Notes: generated by a model not told the origin, from the letters alone. DNA of 63,693 nt from Candidatus Omnitrophota bacterium (GCA_016206585.1 JACQRE010000158.1:1-63693); one strand, 5' to 3'; counted from the stretch's first letter, positions 32,783 through 42,308 are shown. Numbers and translations: made by a program.

Positions 32783-33429
32783 TCAAGAGCATTCTCTTCG
32801 ATCTGGACGGCGTGCTCGTCGACGCGACGGGGTGGCACTACAAGTCCTTCAACCTTGCGCTGCGGGACACCTGCGGCTTCGAGCTGACCCCCTTGGAGCA
32901 TGAGGCCACGTTTAACGGGCTGCCCACGAAGGAGAAGCTGCGGATGCTGATCCAGCAGGGCCGGGTGCCGCTGGAGAAGGCCCGGCAGATCTTCGAGGCG
33001 AAGCAGCGGCAGACCAACCAGGTGATCGAGACCGACTGCGTGCCGCAGCCCGCGAAGGTGGCGATGATCCGGCAGCTCGCCGCCTCGTACCGGCTGGCCT
33101 GCGTGACCAACAGCATCCGGCAGACGGCGGAGCTGATGCTGCGCAAGGCCGGCTACCTGCCGCATCTGGAGTTCTTCCTCAGCAACGAGGACGTGACCCG
33201 GCCCAAGCCGCATCCGGACGGGTTCATCATCGCGATGCACAAGATGGGCGTGCGGCCGGAGGAGACCATCGTGGTTGAGGATGCGCCGAAGGGGATCGCC
33301 GCGGCCAAAGCGGCCGGCTGCCACGTGCTCGAGATTCTCGGCTATCACGATCTCGATGTGCACCGGGTGACACGGTTTCTGGAGGCTCTGGAGGCGCCTG
33401 ACGGCGCGAGGAAGGAGGCGGTGGCATGA
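32779..33429 (+). CDS. HAD-superfamily phosphatase/phosphomutase
   Basis: A 216-residue HAD protein of the beta-phosphoglucomutase-like subgroup. Motif I FDLDGVLVD is at residues 7-15 (nucleophile Asp8, acid Asp10), motif II CVTNSIRQT at about 112-120, motif III Lys in TRPKPHPDGF, and motif IV VVEDAPKGIAAAKAAG. The cap domain lies between motifs I and II. It is coupled by ATGA to the phosphodiesterase before it and to the nucleotidyltransferase after it, so it likely supplies or trims the phosphorylated precursor used by the latter. Confidence 0.85.
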   Translation: MIKSILFDLDGVLVDATGWHYKSFNLALRDTCGFELTPLEHEATFNGLPTKEKLRMLIQQGRVPLEKARQIFEAKQRQTNQVIETDCVPQPAKVAMIRQLAASYRLACVTNSIRQTAELMLRKAGYLPHLEFFLSNEDVTRPKPHPDGFIIAMHKMGVRPEETIVVEDAPKGIAAAKAAGCHVLEILGYHDLDVHRVTRFLEALEAPDGARKEAVA

Positions 33430-34142
33430 ACATCGTGATTCCCATGGCCGGCGAGGGGGCCCGCTTCCGGGAGCGGGGGTACAGCTTTCCCAAGCCGCTC
33501 ATCCCGGTGCAGAACAAAACGATGATCCAGGTGGTCGTGGAAAACCTGGGCCTCGACGGGCACTACATCTTCCTCTCCCGGAAGGAGCACCTGCAGCAGT
33601 ACGCCATCGAGCCGATGCTGCGGCTCTTCGTCAAACGCTTCACGATCGTGGAGGTGCCGGGTCTGACCGAGGGGGCCGCCTGCACCGTCCTCTTGGCGCG
33701 GCAGCTGATCGACAACGAGGATGAGCTGGTGATCGCCAACAGCGACCAGTGGGTCCGCTGGGACCCCTCGCGGTTCCTCGCGTACCTGCGGCGGGAGCAG
33801 GCGGACGGCGGCATCGCCACGTTCCACGCCACCCACCCCAAGTGGAGCTACGCCCGGCTCGATGCGCGCGACTACGCGGTGGCGGAGGTGGCCGAGAAGG
33901 TGCCGATCAGCACGCACGCCACCGTCGGCATCTACTACTTCCGGCAGGGGCGGATGTTCGTCAGCGGCGCGGAGGAGATGATGCGCAAGAACATCCGGAC
34001 GAACAAGGAGTTCTACGTCTGCCCGGTCTACAACCAGCTCATCGGCCAGGGACTCAAGATCCTCCACTATCCGGTGGAGGAGATGTGCGGTCTCGGCACG
34101 CCGGAGGACCTCGAAGTGTTCGTCCGGCAGAAAAGCTTGTAG
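33426..34142 (+). CDS. Sugar-phosphate nucleotidyltransferase-like protein
   Basis: A 238-residue NTP-transferase fold protein. The N-terminal VIPMAGEGARFRERGYSFPKPLIPV is the nucleotide-binding signature with the essential Lys, and NSDQWVRWD resembles the metal-binding Asp strand. It is shorter than RmlA or GalU and lacks the C-terminal helix domain. Similar small enzymes in capsule loci work next to HAD phosphatases. Substrate not deducible. The gene ends the ATGA-coupled series that runs from 23852, with a 49 nt gap to the next gene. Confidence 0.78.
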   Translation: MNIVIPMAGEGARFRERGYSFPKPLIPVQNKTMIQVVVENLGLDGHYIFLSRKEHLQQYAIEPMLRLFVKRFTIVEVPGLTEGAACTVLLARQLIDNEDELVIANSDQWVRWDPSRFLAYLRREQADGGIATFHATHPKWSYARLDARDYAVAEVAEKVPISTHATVGIYYFRQGRMFVSGAEEMMRKNIRTNKEFYVCPVYNQLIGQGLKILHYPVEEMCGLGTPEDLEVFVRQKSL

Positions 34143-34191
34143 AACCGGTTTCATCAATCCCCGCGACCGCGCAGGTAACCCCGGGGCGCTG

Positions 34192-35619
34192 ATGCCCAGC
34201 GAGACGTTGCAGGTTCCCGCACGCGCGAAGACGAGCGAGCTGCCCGACCGCAGCCTGGATGCCGTCATCCGCCTCGCCATGCTCCTGCTGGCACTCGGCA
34301 ATGTCGGAGCGGTCCTCGCGTTTTTCACCGTCCGGTGGTCCGCGCTCTGGTCCTACCGGATGGAGAAGATGGCCGTGACCGGCTATGTCGTGGTGATGGT
34401 CTTGGCGGTCCAGCTGGGATGGTGGAGCCGGCGCATCCGCCCGAGGGTGCTGCTGCTCAACGTCAGCCAGGCGCTGGTGGTGATCGCGCTGGCCTGCGCT
34501 GACGCCGTCCTGACGCGGATGCCGTCGCTCCTGCCAACGGTGCTCATCAATTTTGAGCCGCGGCTCAACCCGGCGCTGGAGCAGGCGCGTGAGACGCTGC
34601 TGGACTACCTCCCGTACAGCCCCTGGGTACGCTTCAAGCCCCACATCCTCGTGCGGACCATCGGCGACCGGCGGGACGATTTCGTCTATACGTGGACCAC
34701 CGACCGGTTCGGGTTCAAGAACGATGACGCGTTCGCGGAGCGCGCCGCCCGTGACGGGGTTGCCGCGGTGGCCATCGGCGACTCCTTCGTGGAAGCGGCT
34801 GGGGTGCCGACGGAGGAGACCTGGGTTTCACGGCTCTCCCGCCGAGGGTTTCCGACCTATAATCTGGGGGTGCAGGCCTTCGCGCCGCAGCAGATGGCGG
34901 GGGCCCTCGACCGGTTCGGCCGCCACTTCCGGGCGCGGTACGTCCTGATCGGCTACACGCCGGGCTTCGAGGGCCGCACGCTGCGCGTCAGGGATGCCGG
35001 CGCGAAGCTGGGCGACCCGGCATTCCAGTCGATGCTGGAGCCCCAGTACCTGCAGGAACGCCGGCCCAGCGACATCCCCCGATGGCGGGTGCTCAACGCC
35101 GCCTTGGAGCTGAGCAAGAGCCGGTTGCGGTACCTGCTGCGGACCCGGCGGGCGCGGTGCCACGCGGCAGCGCCCGGCTCCGTCTTCACGCCGTACTGCG
35201 CCGAGGTGCAGGATGGCGCCCGGGTGTCCTTCAATCCGTCGGGCGAACCCTGGCGCCTCACCGCCGCGTCGCTGGAGGAGACCGCGCGGATTGCCCGCGA
35301 GATGGGTGCCAGCCCCGTGATCGTGCTCTTCCACAGCCGGGCCTTCCTGTATTACCCGCGCGTGATGGGCCGCGATGCGCCGGCCGACCATTATGAGCGC
35401 CGCACGGCGCAGACGCTCCGCGCCTGGGCGCAGAGGCACGGGGTCGAGCTCATCGATACGGAGTTGGTCTTCGTGCGCTACCTAGCCGGGGTGGACGAAT
35501 CCGCGGACGTCTCCGCGCTGCCGTTCTTCTTGGCCGACGGCCACATCGGCCCCGTGGGCCAGCGGCTCGTGGCCGAGGCGGTCGCGGACACGCTGGGACG
35601 TGAGGCATTCGCTCCATGA
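34192..35619 (+). CDS. Membrane-anchored SGNH-hydrolase-like protein
   Basis: A 475-residue protein. Three hydrophobic helices (about residues 26-46, 62-80, 90-108) precede an extracytoplasmic domain. The SGNH block I AIGDSFVEAAGV (about 197-208) and a C-terminal ADGHIGPVGQRLVAEAV with the Asp-x-x-His pair are visible. The fold is used by lipases and by sugar O-acyl esterases or transferases (AlgX/AlgJ-like). In this setting a role in O-acylation or deacylation of the exported glycan is plausible. It starts at ATG 34192 after a 49 nt gap and is coupled by ATGA to the next gene. Confidence 0.72.
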   Translation: MPSETLQVPARAKTSELPDRSLDAVIRLAMLLLALGNVGAVLAFFTVRWSALWSYRMEKMAVTGYVVVMVLAVQLGWWSRRIRPRVLLLNVSQALVVIALACADAVLTRMPSLLPTVLINFEPRLNPALEQARETLLDYLPYSPWVRFKPHILVRTIGDRRDDFVYTWTTDRFGFKNDDAFAERAARDGVAAVAIGDSFVEAAGVPTEETWVSRLSRRGFPTYNLGVQAFAPQQMAGALDRFGRHFRARYVLIGYTPGFEGRTLRVRDAGAKLGDPAFQSMLEPQYLQERRPSDIPRWRVLNAALELSKSRLRYLLRTRRARCHAAAPGSVFTPYCAEVQDGARVSFNPSGEPWRLTAASLEETARIAREMGASPVIVLFHSRAFLYYPRVMGRDAPADHYERRTAQTLRAWAQRHGVELIDTELVFVRYLAGVDESADVSALPFFLADGHIGPVGQRLVAEAVADTLGREAFAP

Positions 35620-37208
35620 AAGACCGGATGGTCCCGTCTCGCTTGGTGCTGTTGGCCGGCGGTGCCGTACTCGCCATGGCCCTCGTCCTGCGCCTGCCGC
35701 AGCTGACCGCCATCTATCAATGGGACGAAGTGGACTACGTCCGGGCCGCGGCGCTGGGCGTGCGCGCGAATTACCTGAGCGAGCACACGATGCCCCCGGC
35801 GGTCTTCGTGCACCGCGGGCTCGTCAAGTGGCTCCATCTGGGGGACGAGATGATCCGGCTGCCCGACGGCTACGACCCCTCGCGGGATCCCGTGGCCCTC
35901 GCGCACAGCCATCCGCCGCTGTCCCTCTATCCCGTGACGGCGGCCCTTCGTCTCTTCGGTGAGCATGAATGGAGCGCGCGGCTGCCTGCACTCCTCGCCA
36001 GCCTCTTGACGCTCGTCGCCCTGGGGTTCACCGCCCGCGCGGCGTTCGGTCCATCCGGAGAGGCGACGGCCGTGTGGGCGGCCGGAGCCCTGGCGCTGAT
36101 GCCGGCCCACGTGCAGTCTAGCCACGTGGTGTCCATGCACCCGCTCTCTACGCTGCTGCTGGTGACGGCCTTGGGGTGCTGGTTCCGGTTTCGAGCGGCC
36201 CGTCGGTGGGGATGGTTCTACGGGATGGCCGCCCTGCTGGCCCTGAGCCTGTTGGCGCTTGAAACGGTCCCAGCACTCTTGGGATTTGCAGGGCTCGTGG
36301 CCTGCGATCGGGACGTCGTGCGGGTGGAACGGCGGCAGTTCCACGGATCGTGCCATCTGGTCGGGGCCTTGGCGGTCTTTCTCGTCGTGCTCGCTGCCGG
36401 CTGGCCCGGCGGGTTCCTGCGAGGCGGCTGGGTTCAACTGATCTTGCACCGGAGCTACTTGGTCGCGACCATGCTGCGCCAGGGTCCTTCGTGGCTCAGC
36501 GTCTGGGCCTCCACCGATCCCGCATGGGCCTTCCTCTCTATCGCCGGCTGTGCGGCCTGCGCCTGGTGGGCCATCCGGGAGTGCTGCTGGAGCGTGTGGG
36601 GTCCGTTGGGATGGCTGGCGGTAGTGACCGTGGCCGGATTATCGGCCAACCCGTTTCGCAATCCCGCACACGGGATCTGGCTGATGGCGCTGCTGTCGCT
36701 GCCGCTGGGCTACACCGTCACCCGGCTCTTCCGCGCACCGCCGCCAGCGCGCGTCCTGGCCGTCGGCCTGGTCGCGCTCATGGCCGCGTCGCAGACCGCC
36801 CACACGGCACGGGCGCTGCGCGCCGACGACGGCAAACGGCTCTTGCGCTACGTGGCTGAGGCAATCCCGCCCAACGCGACGATCCTCGCCGACGGGGCGC
36901 ACATCTACCGCCACTATTTCCCGGAGCGGCGGTTCGTGGACCTGACGTTTTTTGAGGGATCCCGCGGCCTGCGGCAGGCCGGGCGGTTTACCCCCGAGAC
37001 GTCCAGCCGGCTGCGCGAGACGCTGGATGTCCGCGACGGCATCCGCGAGGGGCGCTACGACTACGTGATCCTGCAGCCCGGACGCGAGGCGCTGGATCCC
37101 GATCTGGCCCGGCTCCTGCAGGAGCGCTACCGCCTGGTGCCGGAGACCTCGTCCCCCGAGTTGATGTACCACCTCGTGGGTGGCGCGGAGCCGCAGCGGC
37201 ATGGGTGA
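35616..37208 (+). CDS. Polytopic membrane glycosyltransferase (GT-C / GT39-like)
   Basis: A 530-residue membrane protein with around ten helices and a soluble C-terminal segment. The IYQWDEVDYVRAAALG motif in the first periplasmic loop (about residues 29-45) holds the Asp-Glu pair typical of PMT/ArnT-like enzymes. HSHPPLSLY is also a recurrent feature of this group, comparable to the HPPLYY region. It is the third such protein here (also 20091 and 49751), so several periplasmic sugar additions are likely. Donor unknown. Confidence 0.78.
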   Translation: MKDRMVPSRLVLLAGGAVLAMALVLRLPQLTAIYQWDEVDYVRAAALGVRANYLSEHTMPPAVFVHRGLVKWLHLGDEMIRLPDGYDPSRDPVALAHSHPPLSLYPVTAALRLFGEHEWSARLPALLASLLTLVALGFTARAAFGPSGEATAVWAAGALALMPAHVQSSHVVSMHPLSTLLLVTALGCWFRFRAARRWGWFYGMAALLALSLLALETVPALLGFAGLVACDRDVVRVERRQFHGSCHLVGALAVFLVVLAAGWPGGFLRGGWVQLILHRSYLVATMLRQGPSWLSVWASTDPAWAFLSIAGCAACAWWAIRECCWSVWGPLGWLAVVTVAGLSANPFRNPAHGIWLMALLSLPLGYTVTRLFRAPPPARVLAVGLVALMAASQTAHTARALRADDGKRLLRYVAEAIPPNATILADGAHIYRHYFPERRFVDLTFFEGSRGLRQAGRFTPETSSRLRETLDVRDGIREGRYDYVILQPGREALDPDLARLLQERYRLVPETSSPELMYHLVGGAEPQRHG

Positions 37209-37968
37209 CGGGATGGCACTGCGCGGACGCGCCGCACGGCCCGCCGCCGGTGCTGCGGGCGAGTTCTATGAGGGCACGCAGGGCGGCAGGGATCTGGAAG
37301 TGCTCGCGGATGCCCGCAACTATTACCGGTGGATCCTCCGGCAGTTCGCGCCGTTTCTGGGACGCCGGGTCGTGGAGATCGGCGCGGGCCTCGGCAACTT
37401 TTCCCGGGTGATCCTCTCGGATGCGGGCGTTTCGGAGGCGGTCCTGGTGGAGCCCGCCGCCAACCTGTTTCCGCGCCTGCGGGAGCGGTTCGCCGGCGAT
37501 CCCCGCGTCCAGACGCGGCACGGCCTGTTTGAGGACGTCATTCCCGAATCGATGGGAGCGGATTCGGTCGTGCTCGTCAATGTCCTGGAGCACGTCGAAG
37601 ATGATCTTGGGCTGCTGCGCCACATCCGCCAGCGGCTCATCCCGGGCGGCCACGTGCTGCTGTTCGTCCCGGCGCTGCCGGCGCTGTTTGGCTCGATCGA
37701 TGAGGTCGCCGGCCATTACCGCCGGTATCTCAAGCCCTCGCTCGCCGCGCAGCTCGCTGAAGCCGGATTCACGGTGGAGCGCCTCCGGTACGTCAACCTG
37801 CCGGGCACCATCGCGTGGTTCCTGATCGGCCGCGTGCTCAAATGGCGGGTGTTTCAGCCTGGCTCCGTGCAGCTCTACGACCGGCTGGTCATCCCGCTGA
37901 TCGCCGCGCTCGAGCGGTGGTGGGAGCCGCCGGTGGGGCAGAGCCTGATTGCCATCGCAAGGAAGTAA
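37201..37968 (+). CDS. Class I SAM-dependent methyltransferase
   Basis: A 255-residue methyltransferase with motif I VVEIGAGLGNFSRVIL (about residues 57-72), acceptor-loop LVEPAAN, VLVNVLEHVEDDLGLLRHI and LIPGGHVLLFVPALP. The GHYRRYLKPSL segment is shared with the methyltransferase at 19369. It starts at ATG 37201, 8 nt inside the upstream gene; GTG 37180 and ATG 37213 are alternatives. The stop is followed at once by a half-copy of a GCGACAAGC repeat. Confidence 0.8.
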   Translation: MGDGMALRGRAARPAAGAAGEFYEGTQGGRDLEVLADARNYYRWILRQFAPFLGRRVVEIGAGLGNFSRVILSDAGVSEAVLVEPAANLFPRLRERFAGDPRVQTRHGLFEDVIPESMGADSVVLVNVLEHVEDDLGLLRHIRQRLIPGGHVLLFVPALPALFGSIDEVAGHYRRYLKPSLAAQLAEAGFTVERLRYVNLPGTIAWFLIGRVLKWRVFQPGSVQLYDRLVIPLIAALERWWEPPVGQSLIAIARK

Positions 37969-37973
37969 TACAC

Positions 37974-37988
37974 TCAGCGACAAGCGAA
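37974..37988. repeat. Half-repeat of GCGACAAGC units
   Basis: CAGCGACAAGCGAAC just after the methyltransferase stop matches the left arm of the hairpin family; no right arm follows. The AGCGAACAAT units continue into the start of the next gene. Confidence 0.6.
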
Positions 37989-37990
37989 CA

Positions 37991-39322
37991 ATGAACATCG
38001 AAGAGCGAACAATCGACACGCTCGCTCGCGACGCGGCGGATGTTCCTCGGCGCGAGGAGGCGGCAGAGCCGGGCGCATCGCTGCGCGGGGTGCGCGCGCT
38101 CTACCTCTCCTACGACGGGCTGCTGGAACCGCTGGGACAGTCGCAGATCCTGCCGTACGTGCGCGGGCTCGCCCGGTGCGGTGCGGTGATCCGCCTGCTG
38201 ACGTTTGAGAAGCCCGAGGCGTGGCGGTCGGGCCGGGACGCGATGGCCGCATTGCGCCGCGGCCTCGAGGCCGAAGGGATCGGGTGGACCGCGCTGCGCT
38301 ACCATCGATCGCCGACGGTGCCGGCGACCGCCTACGATCTGCTCCGGGGCGTGCTCGTCGGGGTGTGGGTGGCCCTCCGGTGTTCCGTACACCTCGTGCA
38401 TGCGCGCAGCGAGGTGGCCGGCATCATGGCGTGGGTGGTGAGCCGGCTGACCGGAGCGCGCTTCCTCTTTGACATGCGCGGCTTCTGGGCGGATGAGCGC
38501 GTTGAGGCGGGCCTGTGGCCGGCCGAGGGGTGGCTCTACCGCGCCGCGAAGCGATGGGAAGGGCGCCTGCTGCGGGATGCGCAGGCGGTCGTGACGCTCA
38601 CCGAGGCCGCACGGTGCGAGGTGGAGCGGGACGCGGCCGCCCGGCCCCGCCGAGCCAAGGTCGCTGTCATCCCCACCTGCACCGACCTGGACCGGTTTCA
38701 GCCGGCACCCAAGTCCACGCGTCTGCTGCAGGCGCTGCGGCTTGAGGAGCAGTGGCTCCTGCTCTATAGTGGTGCCTTGGGCACGTGGTATCTCCTCGAG
38801 GAGATGGCCCGGTTCTTCCAGGCGATCCGCCGGCGGCAGCCCAATGCCCATTTTCTCGCGCTGACGTCCCAGGATTCCCGCGTCGTGCAGACCGCCTGGG
38901 CGCGCTGTGGCATGGACGAGACGACGATCACCGTCCGCACCGTCCCGTTTGCTAAGATGCCGGAGTGGCTCTCGCTCGCGGATGCCTCGGTCCTCTTCCG
39001 TCGGCCGGGCGCCTCCCTGGCCGGGGTGTGTCCCACGAAGATCGGAGAGTCTCTGGCCTGCGGGGTGCCTGTCGTGATCAATGCGGGCATCGGCGACTGT
39101 GATGTGATGGTCCGAGCGCGTCGCGTCGGGGTGGTGATGCCGCAGCTGCTCGGCGAGGCGTATGACGCGGCGGCCGTCGACGTCATCGCGTTATCGCGTG
39201 AGCCGGACGTGCGCGCGCGCTGCCGCGCAGCCGCAGAAGCGCTCTTCGGATTGGAGCGCGGCGTGGCCGGGTATGCGGCGGTCTACCGCCGTCTAGAAGC
39301 TGGAAGGGGAACAGACGCATGA
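37991..39322 (+). CDS. Glycosyltransferase family 4
   Basis: A 443-residue GT-B enzyme. After about 35 residues of low-complexity N-terminus comes VRALYLSYDGLLEPLGQSQILPYVRGLA, then FDMRGFWADERVEAG, VIPTCTDLDRF at the interdomain linker and a C-terminal domain with RRPGASLAGVCPTKIGESLACGVPVV. The first residues (MNIEERTIDTLARD) are partly translated repeat sequence; an internal start nearer the first strand cannot be excluded. The 3' end overlaps the next gene by ATGA. Confidence 0.82.
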   Translation: MNIEERTIDTLARDAADVPRREEAAEPGASLRGVRALYLSYDGLLEPLGQSQILPYVRGLARCGAVIRLLTFEKPEAWRSGRDAMAALRRGLEAEGIGWTALRYHRSPTVPATAYDLLRGVLVGVWVALRCSVHLVHARSEVAGIMAWVVSRLTGARFLFDMRGFWADERVEAGLWPAEGWLYRAAKRWEGRLLRDAQAVVTLTEAARCEVERDAAARPRRAKVAVIPTCTDLDRFQPAPKSTRLLQALRLEEQWLLLYSGALGTWYLLEEMARFFQAIRRRQPNAHFLALTSQDSRVVQTAWARCGMDETTITVRTVPFAKMPEWLSLADASVLFRRPGASLAGVCPTKIGESLACGVPVVINAGIGDCDVMVRARRVGVVMPQLLGEAYDAAAVDVIALSREPDVRARCRAAAEALFGLERGVAGYAAVYRRLEAGRGTDA

Positions 39323-41163
39323 TCACGGCCGTGGGGGCGTGGCTTGACCAGCCGATCCGGGTGCGCGAATTGGCGGTGATGGTGGGCGTCTGGACCGCCC
39401 TGCTGCTGATCAGCTACTCCCAGGCTCCCCATGCAGCCGCGGTGCCGTGGCTGGTCTTTGCGGCCGGGTTCGGCCTCATGCTCCTGCTCGGGCGATGGCT
39501 GAAGATCGCTCCGGCGCTTGGCCGCGTCCTGCTGGCGGTCTATGCCGTGAAAGCGACCGCGGCTGTCGTGTTCTTCGGCGTGTCATGGCACCGCCTCTCG
39601 TTTCTCTCATCCTACCAGGTGGGCCAGGGGTTCTGGAGTTTTGCGGCGGACGCCATCACCTACCACCATTACGGGCTCTCCATGCTGGAGTCCTGGCGGA
39701 CCGGTACCCCGTTCAACATTCCGATGACCAGCGTGCCGTTTCAAGTGTATTGCGGGCTGGTGTACCGGGTGATCGGGCCGCATCCGCTCGGCCTGATCCT
39801 GCTCAACAGCTGGTACGACGTCGGGACGGCGTGGATCGCCGCGGGAGTGGCGATGCGAATCGGCTCGTCCCCGCGCATCGGCCTCCTGGCCGCCGGGCTG
39901 GCGGGCTGCTGGCCGAGCACCCTCCTGTGGAGCTCGACGCTGACCAAGGACCCGCTCTTCCTGTTCCTGGAAGCGAGCGCCATCGGCCTGGTGCTCCGGC
40001 TCGCGCAGCAGATTGGGGCCGGCCGGCTCTCACGCGCCTGGTCCGCACAGCGGCCCTTCATGGGGGCGGTGGCGGGACTGTGCCTCAGCCTCTTCCTGGC
40101 CACGCAGCTGCGAGGGTATGCCGGCCAGCTCCTCACCATCGCCGGCTGGATCGTGATGGCCGGGCTGATGGGCGCTGGGCTGCTGCGCAAGGACTGGTTG
40201 CGCGTGGGGCATTCAATGGTCGCGGTGCTGTTCACCGTGCTCACCTTCTTTGCGGCTGGGTGGGTCAACCCGCTCGCACTGGTCAGCCCAAGAACTCCCG
40301 TCCAGCGTTCAGCGTTGGAGTCCAACGCTGCTGCCGATGCCGCATTGCGGGTCGCGCTGACGTCCCACGCGTTCACGCGCCATTCGCACGATCTGAGGGC
40401 CGCCACACACTCGCTCGAGGAATCCGTCCCCATGCCGAAGGGCATGCTGCAGGAGCTGGAACGGCAAGGCGTCTTAACGGATGGCGCACCGACCACCGGT
40501 CATCCGCGAACCGATCACATCATCAATGCCTCTTGCAGCAGTCTGATCAAGCAGCCCTTGCCGAACGTCGTGTATGGGCTGGTGAACGGGAACTGCCAGG
40601 TGGTGGAGGCGTACATCGCTTCAGTGATCCAGCCCTCACCGGAAGAGTTCTTCAAGCTGCCGACCAATCCGGCATCGTTTTCCTGGACCAACGTCAAGAC
40701 GCGGCGGACCGGGTTCTTGACCTCCGGCGGCACCATCGTCGGAGTGCACCTGAGCCTCGAGACCCTCCATGATGTGTTCTGGCACCTGCCCGAGATCATG
40801 GCGATCCCGGTGTTCTACCCCTTTCCCCGCGACTGGCCCGCGTTCCTGCACGGCGGGGCGAATGCGAAGTGGTATCTGCTCGAAGCGATGCTGCTCTGCG
40901 TGCTGTCTCCGCTGTGTGTGATCGGCATGGCCTGGTGCGTGTGGCGTCGGCGCTGGAATGGCTGCTTTGTGTGCGGAATCCTGCTGATGTTCCTGCTCCC
41001 GCTGGGCATCGTGGTGGCCAACTACGGGACGCTGTTCCGCCTCCGGCTGCAATGTCTCCTGCCCTTCTCCATCCTCACCGCCGTCGGGTTCGGCGCGCTG
41101 GCCTCGGTGCGCTGGCGGCTGCCCGCGCTCTTGCGGCTGGCGCCAAGCCGCTGGCGGGCCTAG
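39319..41163 (+). CDS. Large polytopic membrane protein, GT-C or polymerase-like
   Basis: A 614-residue protein with about ten transmembrane helices. After the third or fourth helix comes a loop with FAADAITYHHYGLSML, which resembles the DAxxYH motif seen in GT-C-type membrane glycosyltransferases and some O-antigen polymerases. A large hydrophilic loop (about residues 325-490) contains two Cys (in NASCSSLI and NGNCQVV). A 21 bp perfect palindrome at 40310-40330 codes for residues about 331-337. It may be the Wzy of the system or another GT-C; I cannot decide. Confidence 0.6.
   Translation: MITAVGAWLDQPIRVRELAVMVGVWTALLLISYSQAPHAAAVPWLVFAAGFGLMLLLGRWLKIAPALGRVLLAVYAVKATAAVVFFGVSWHRLSFLSSYQVGQGFWSFAADAITYHHYGLSMLESWRTGTPFNIPMTSVPFQVYCGLVYRVIGPHPLGLILLNSWYDVGTAWIAAGVAMRIGSSPRIGLLAAGLAGCWPSTLLWSSTLTKDPLFLFLEASAIGLVLRLAQQIGAGRLSRAWSAQRPFMGAVAGLCLSLFLATQLRGYAGQLLTIAGWIVMAGLMGAGLLRKDWLRVGHSMVAVLFTVLTFFAAGWVNPLALVSPRTPVQRSALESNAAADAALRVALTSHAFTRHSHDLRAATHSLEESVPMPKGMLQELERQGVLTDGAPTTGHPRTDHIINASCSSLIKQPLPNVVYGLVNGNCQVVEAYIASVIQPSPEEFFKLPTNPASFSWTNVKTRRTGFLTSGGTIVGVHLSLETLHDVFWHLPEIMAIPVFYPFPRDWPAFLHGGANAKWYLLEAMLLCVLSPLCVIGMAWCVWRRRWNGCFVCGILLMFLLPLGIVVANYGTLFRLRLQCLLPFSILTAVGFGALASVRWRLPALLRLAPSRWRA
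40310..40330. repeat. Short perfect palindrome within the membrane-protein gene
   Basis: CAGCGTTGGA and TCCAACGCTG are complementary around a single G. The stretch encodes part of a hydrophilic loop. It could be chance or a small relic of an inserted palindrome. Confidence 0.55.
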
Positions 41164-41183
41164 AACGCCGTCTCGTAGCATCC

Positions 41184-42308
41184 ATGCGCATCCTCGCCGT
41201 TGCCACCAATCCCGAGACCGGTGCCAGTACCCGCTTCCGCGTCCTCCAATGGGCGCCGGTGCTGGAGCGCGAGGGGTTTTCGCTGGCGGTCGAGCCCTTC
41301 TACTCCCCCCGGGCCTCGGCGGTGCTGTATCGGCGCGGCCGGCCGCTGGGCAAGCTCTCGCATTTCATCCGCGGTGCCATCCGGCGCCGCGCGGTGCTCG
41401 CCCGCGCGTCCACCGAGGCCGAGATCCTCCTCATCCACCGGGAGGCGTTTCCGCTGGGTCTGCGCTGGTCGCTCGGCGCGGTCAAGCGGTTCGGCGGGCC
41501 CCTCCTCTATGATTACGACGACGCGATGTTCGTGCCGCAGCGGCAAGGGCGGGGAGTGCTCGCGCGGCTGGAGCACCTCGACACCCCGAAGGAGCTCATG
41601 GCGCTGAGCGACGTCGTGCTGGCCGGCAACGAGTTCCTCGCCGCGTACGCGCGCCGGTACGCGCGCCGCGTCGTCCTGCTGCCCACCTGCATCGACACGG
41701 CGCGGTTCAGGCCCGGACCCGCATCCGAGCCAGACGGCCGGCCCCTCACCATCGGCTGGATCGGCAGCCACTCGACGACCAAATACCTGGAGAGCGTCAA
41801 GCCGGTGCTGGAGCGGCTCGGTGCCGGCCTCCCGTTTCGCGTCTCCATCGTGGGCAGCGCAGTACCGCTGAGGCTGCGCGGCGTCGAGGTCAGCCAGACC
41901 GCCTGGGCGCTCGAGCGCGAGGCGGAGGATTTTGCGCGCTGCGACATCGGCGTCTATCCGTTGTGGGACGACCCGTGGAGCCAGGGCAAGTGCGGGTTCA
42001 AGGCGATCCAGTTCATGGCCTGCGGCGTGCCCGTCGTCGCCTCCGCGGTCGGAGCGAACCGCGAGATTATCCAGGACGGCGTCAACGGGTTCCTCGCCGC
42101 CACACGCCAGGAGTGGCTCGAGAAGCTGGGCCGGCTGCTCACCGATGCCGCCCTGCGCGCGCGGCTGGGCGAGGCGGGGCGGCGGACCATCGAGGAGCGC
42201 TATTCTCTGGCGGCACAGGCGCCACGGCTCGTTGGAGCGCTGCGCGAGGCGCTCACGAACCACAGAAGCACAGAGACAGTGCCACAGAAGCACAGAGAAG
42301 AGCAATGA
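41184..42308 (+). CDS. Glycosyltransferase family 4-like
   Basis: A 374-residue GT-B-like enzyme. The N-terminus MRILAVATNPETGASTRFRV and YDYDDAMFV belong to a subgroup with a shortened N-domain. The C-domain shows IGWIGSHSTTKYLE, a DIGVYPLWDDPWSQGKCGFKAIQFMACGVPVVAS segment and GVNGFL. The usual E-x7-E is replaced by the G-K-x-x-F-K pattern typical of that subgroup. The last 18 or so residues (NHRSTETVPQKHREEQ) come from translation of a CACAGAAG repeat. Confidence 0.8.
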   Translation: MRILAVATNPETGASTRFRVLQWAPVLEREGFSLAVEPFYSPRASAVLYRRGRPLGKLSHFIRGAIRRRAVLARASTEAEILLIHREAFPLGLRWSLGAVKRFGGPLLYDYDDAMFVPQRQGRGVLARLEHLDTPKELMALSDVVLAGNEFLAAYARRYARRVVLLPTCIDTARFRPGPASEPDGRPLTIGWIGSHSTTKYLESVKPVLERLGAGLPFRVSIVGSAVPLRLRGVEVSQTAWALEREAEDFARCDIGVYPLWDDPWSQGKCGFKAIQFMACGVPVVASAVGANREIIQDGVNGFLAATRQEWLEKLGRLLTDAALRARLGEAGRRTIEERYSLAAQAPRLVGALREALTNHRSTETVPQKHREEQ

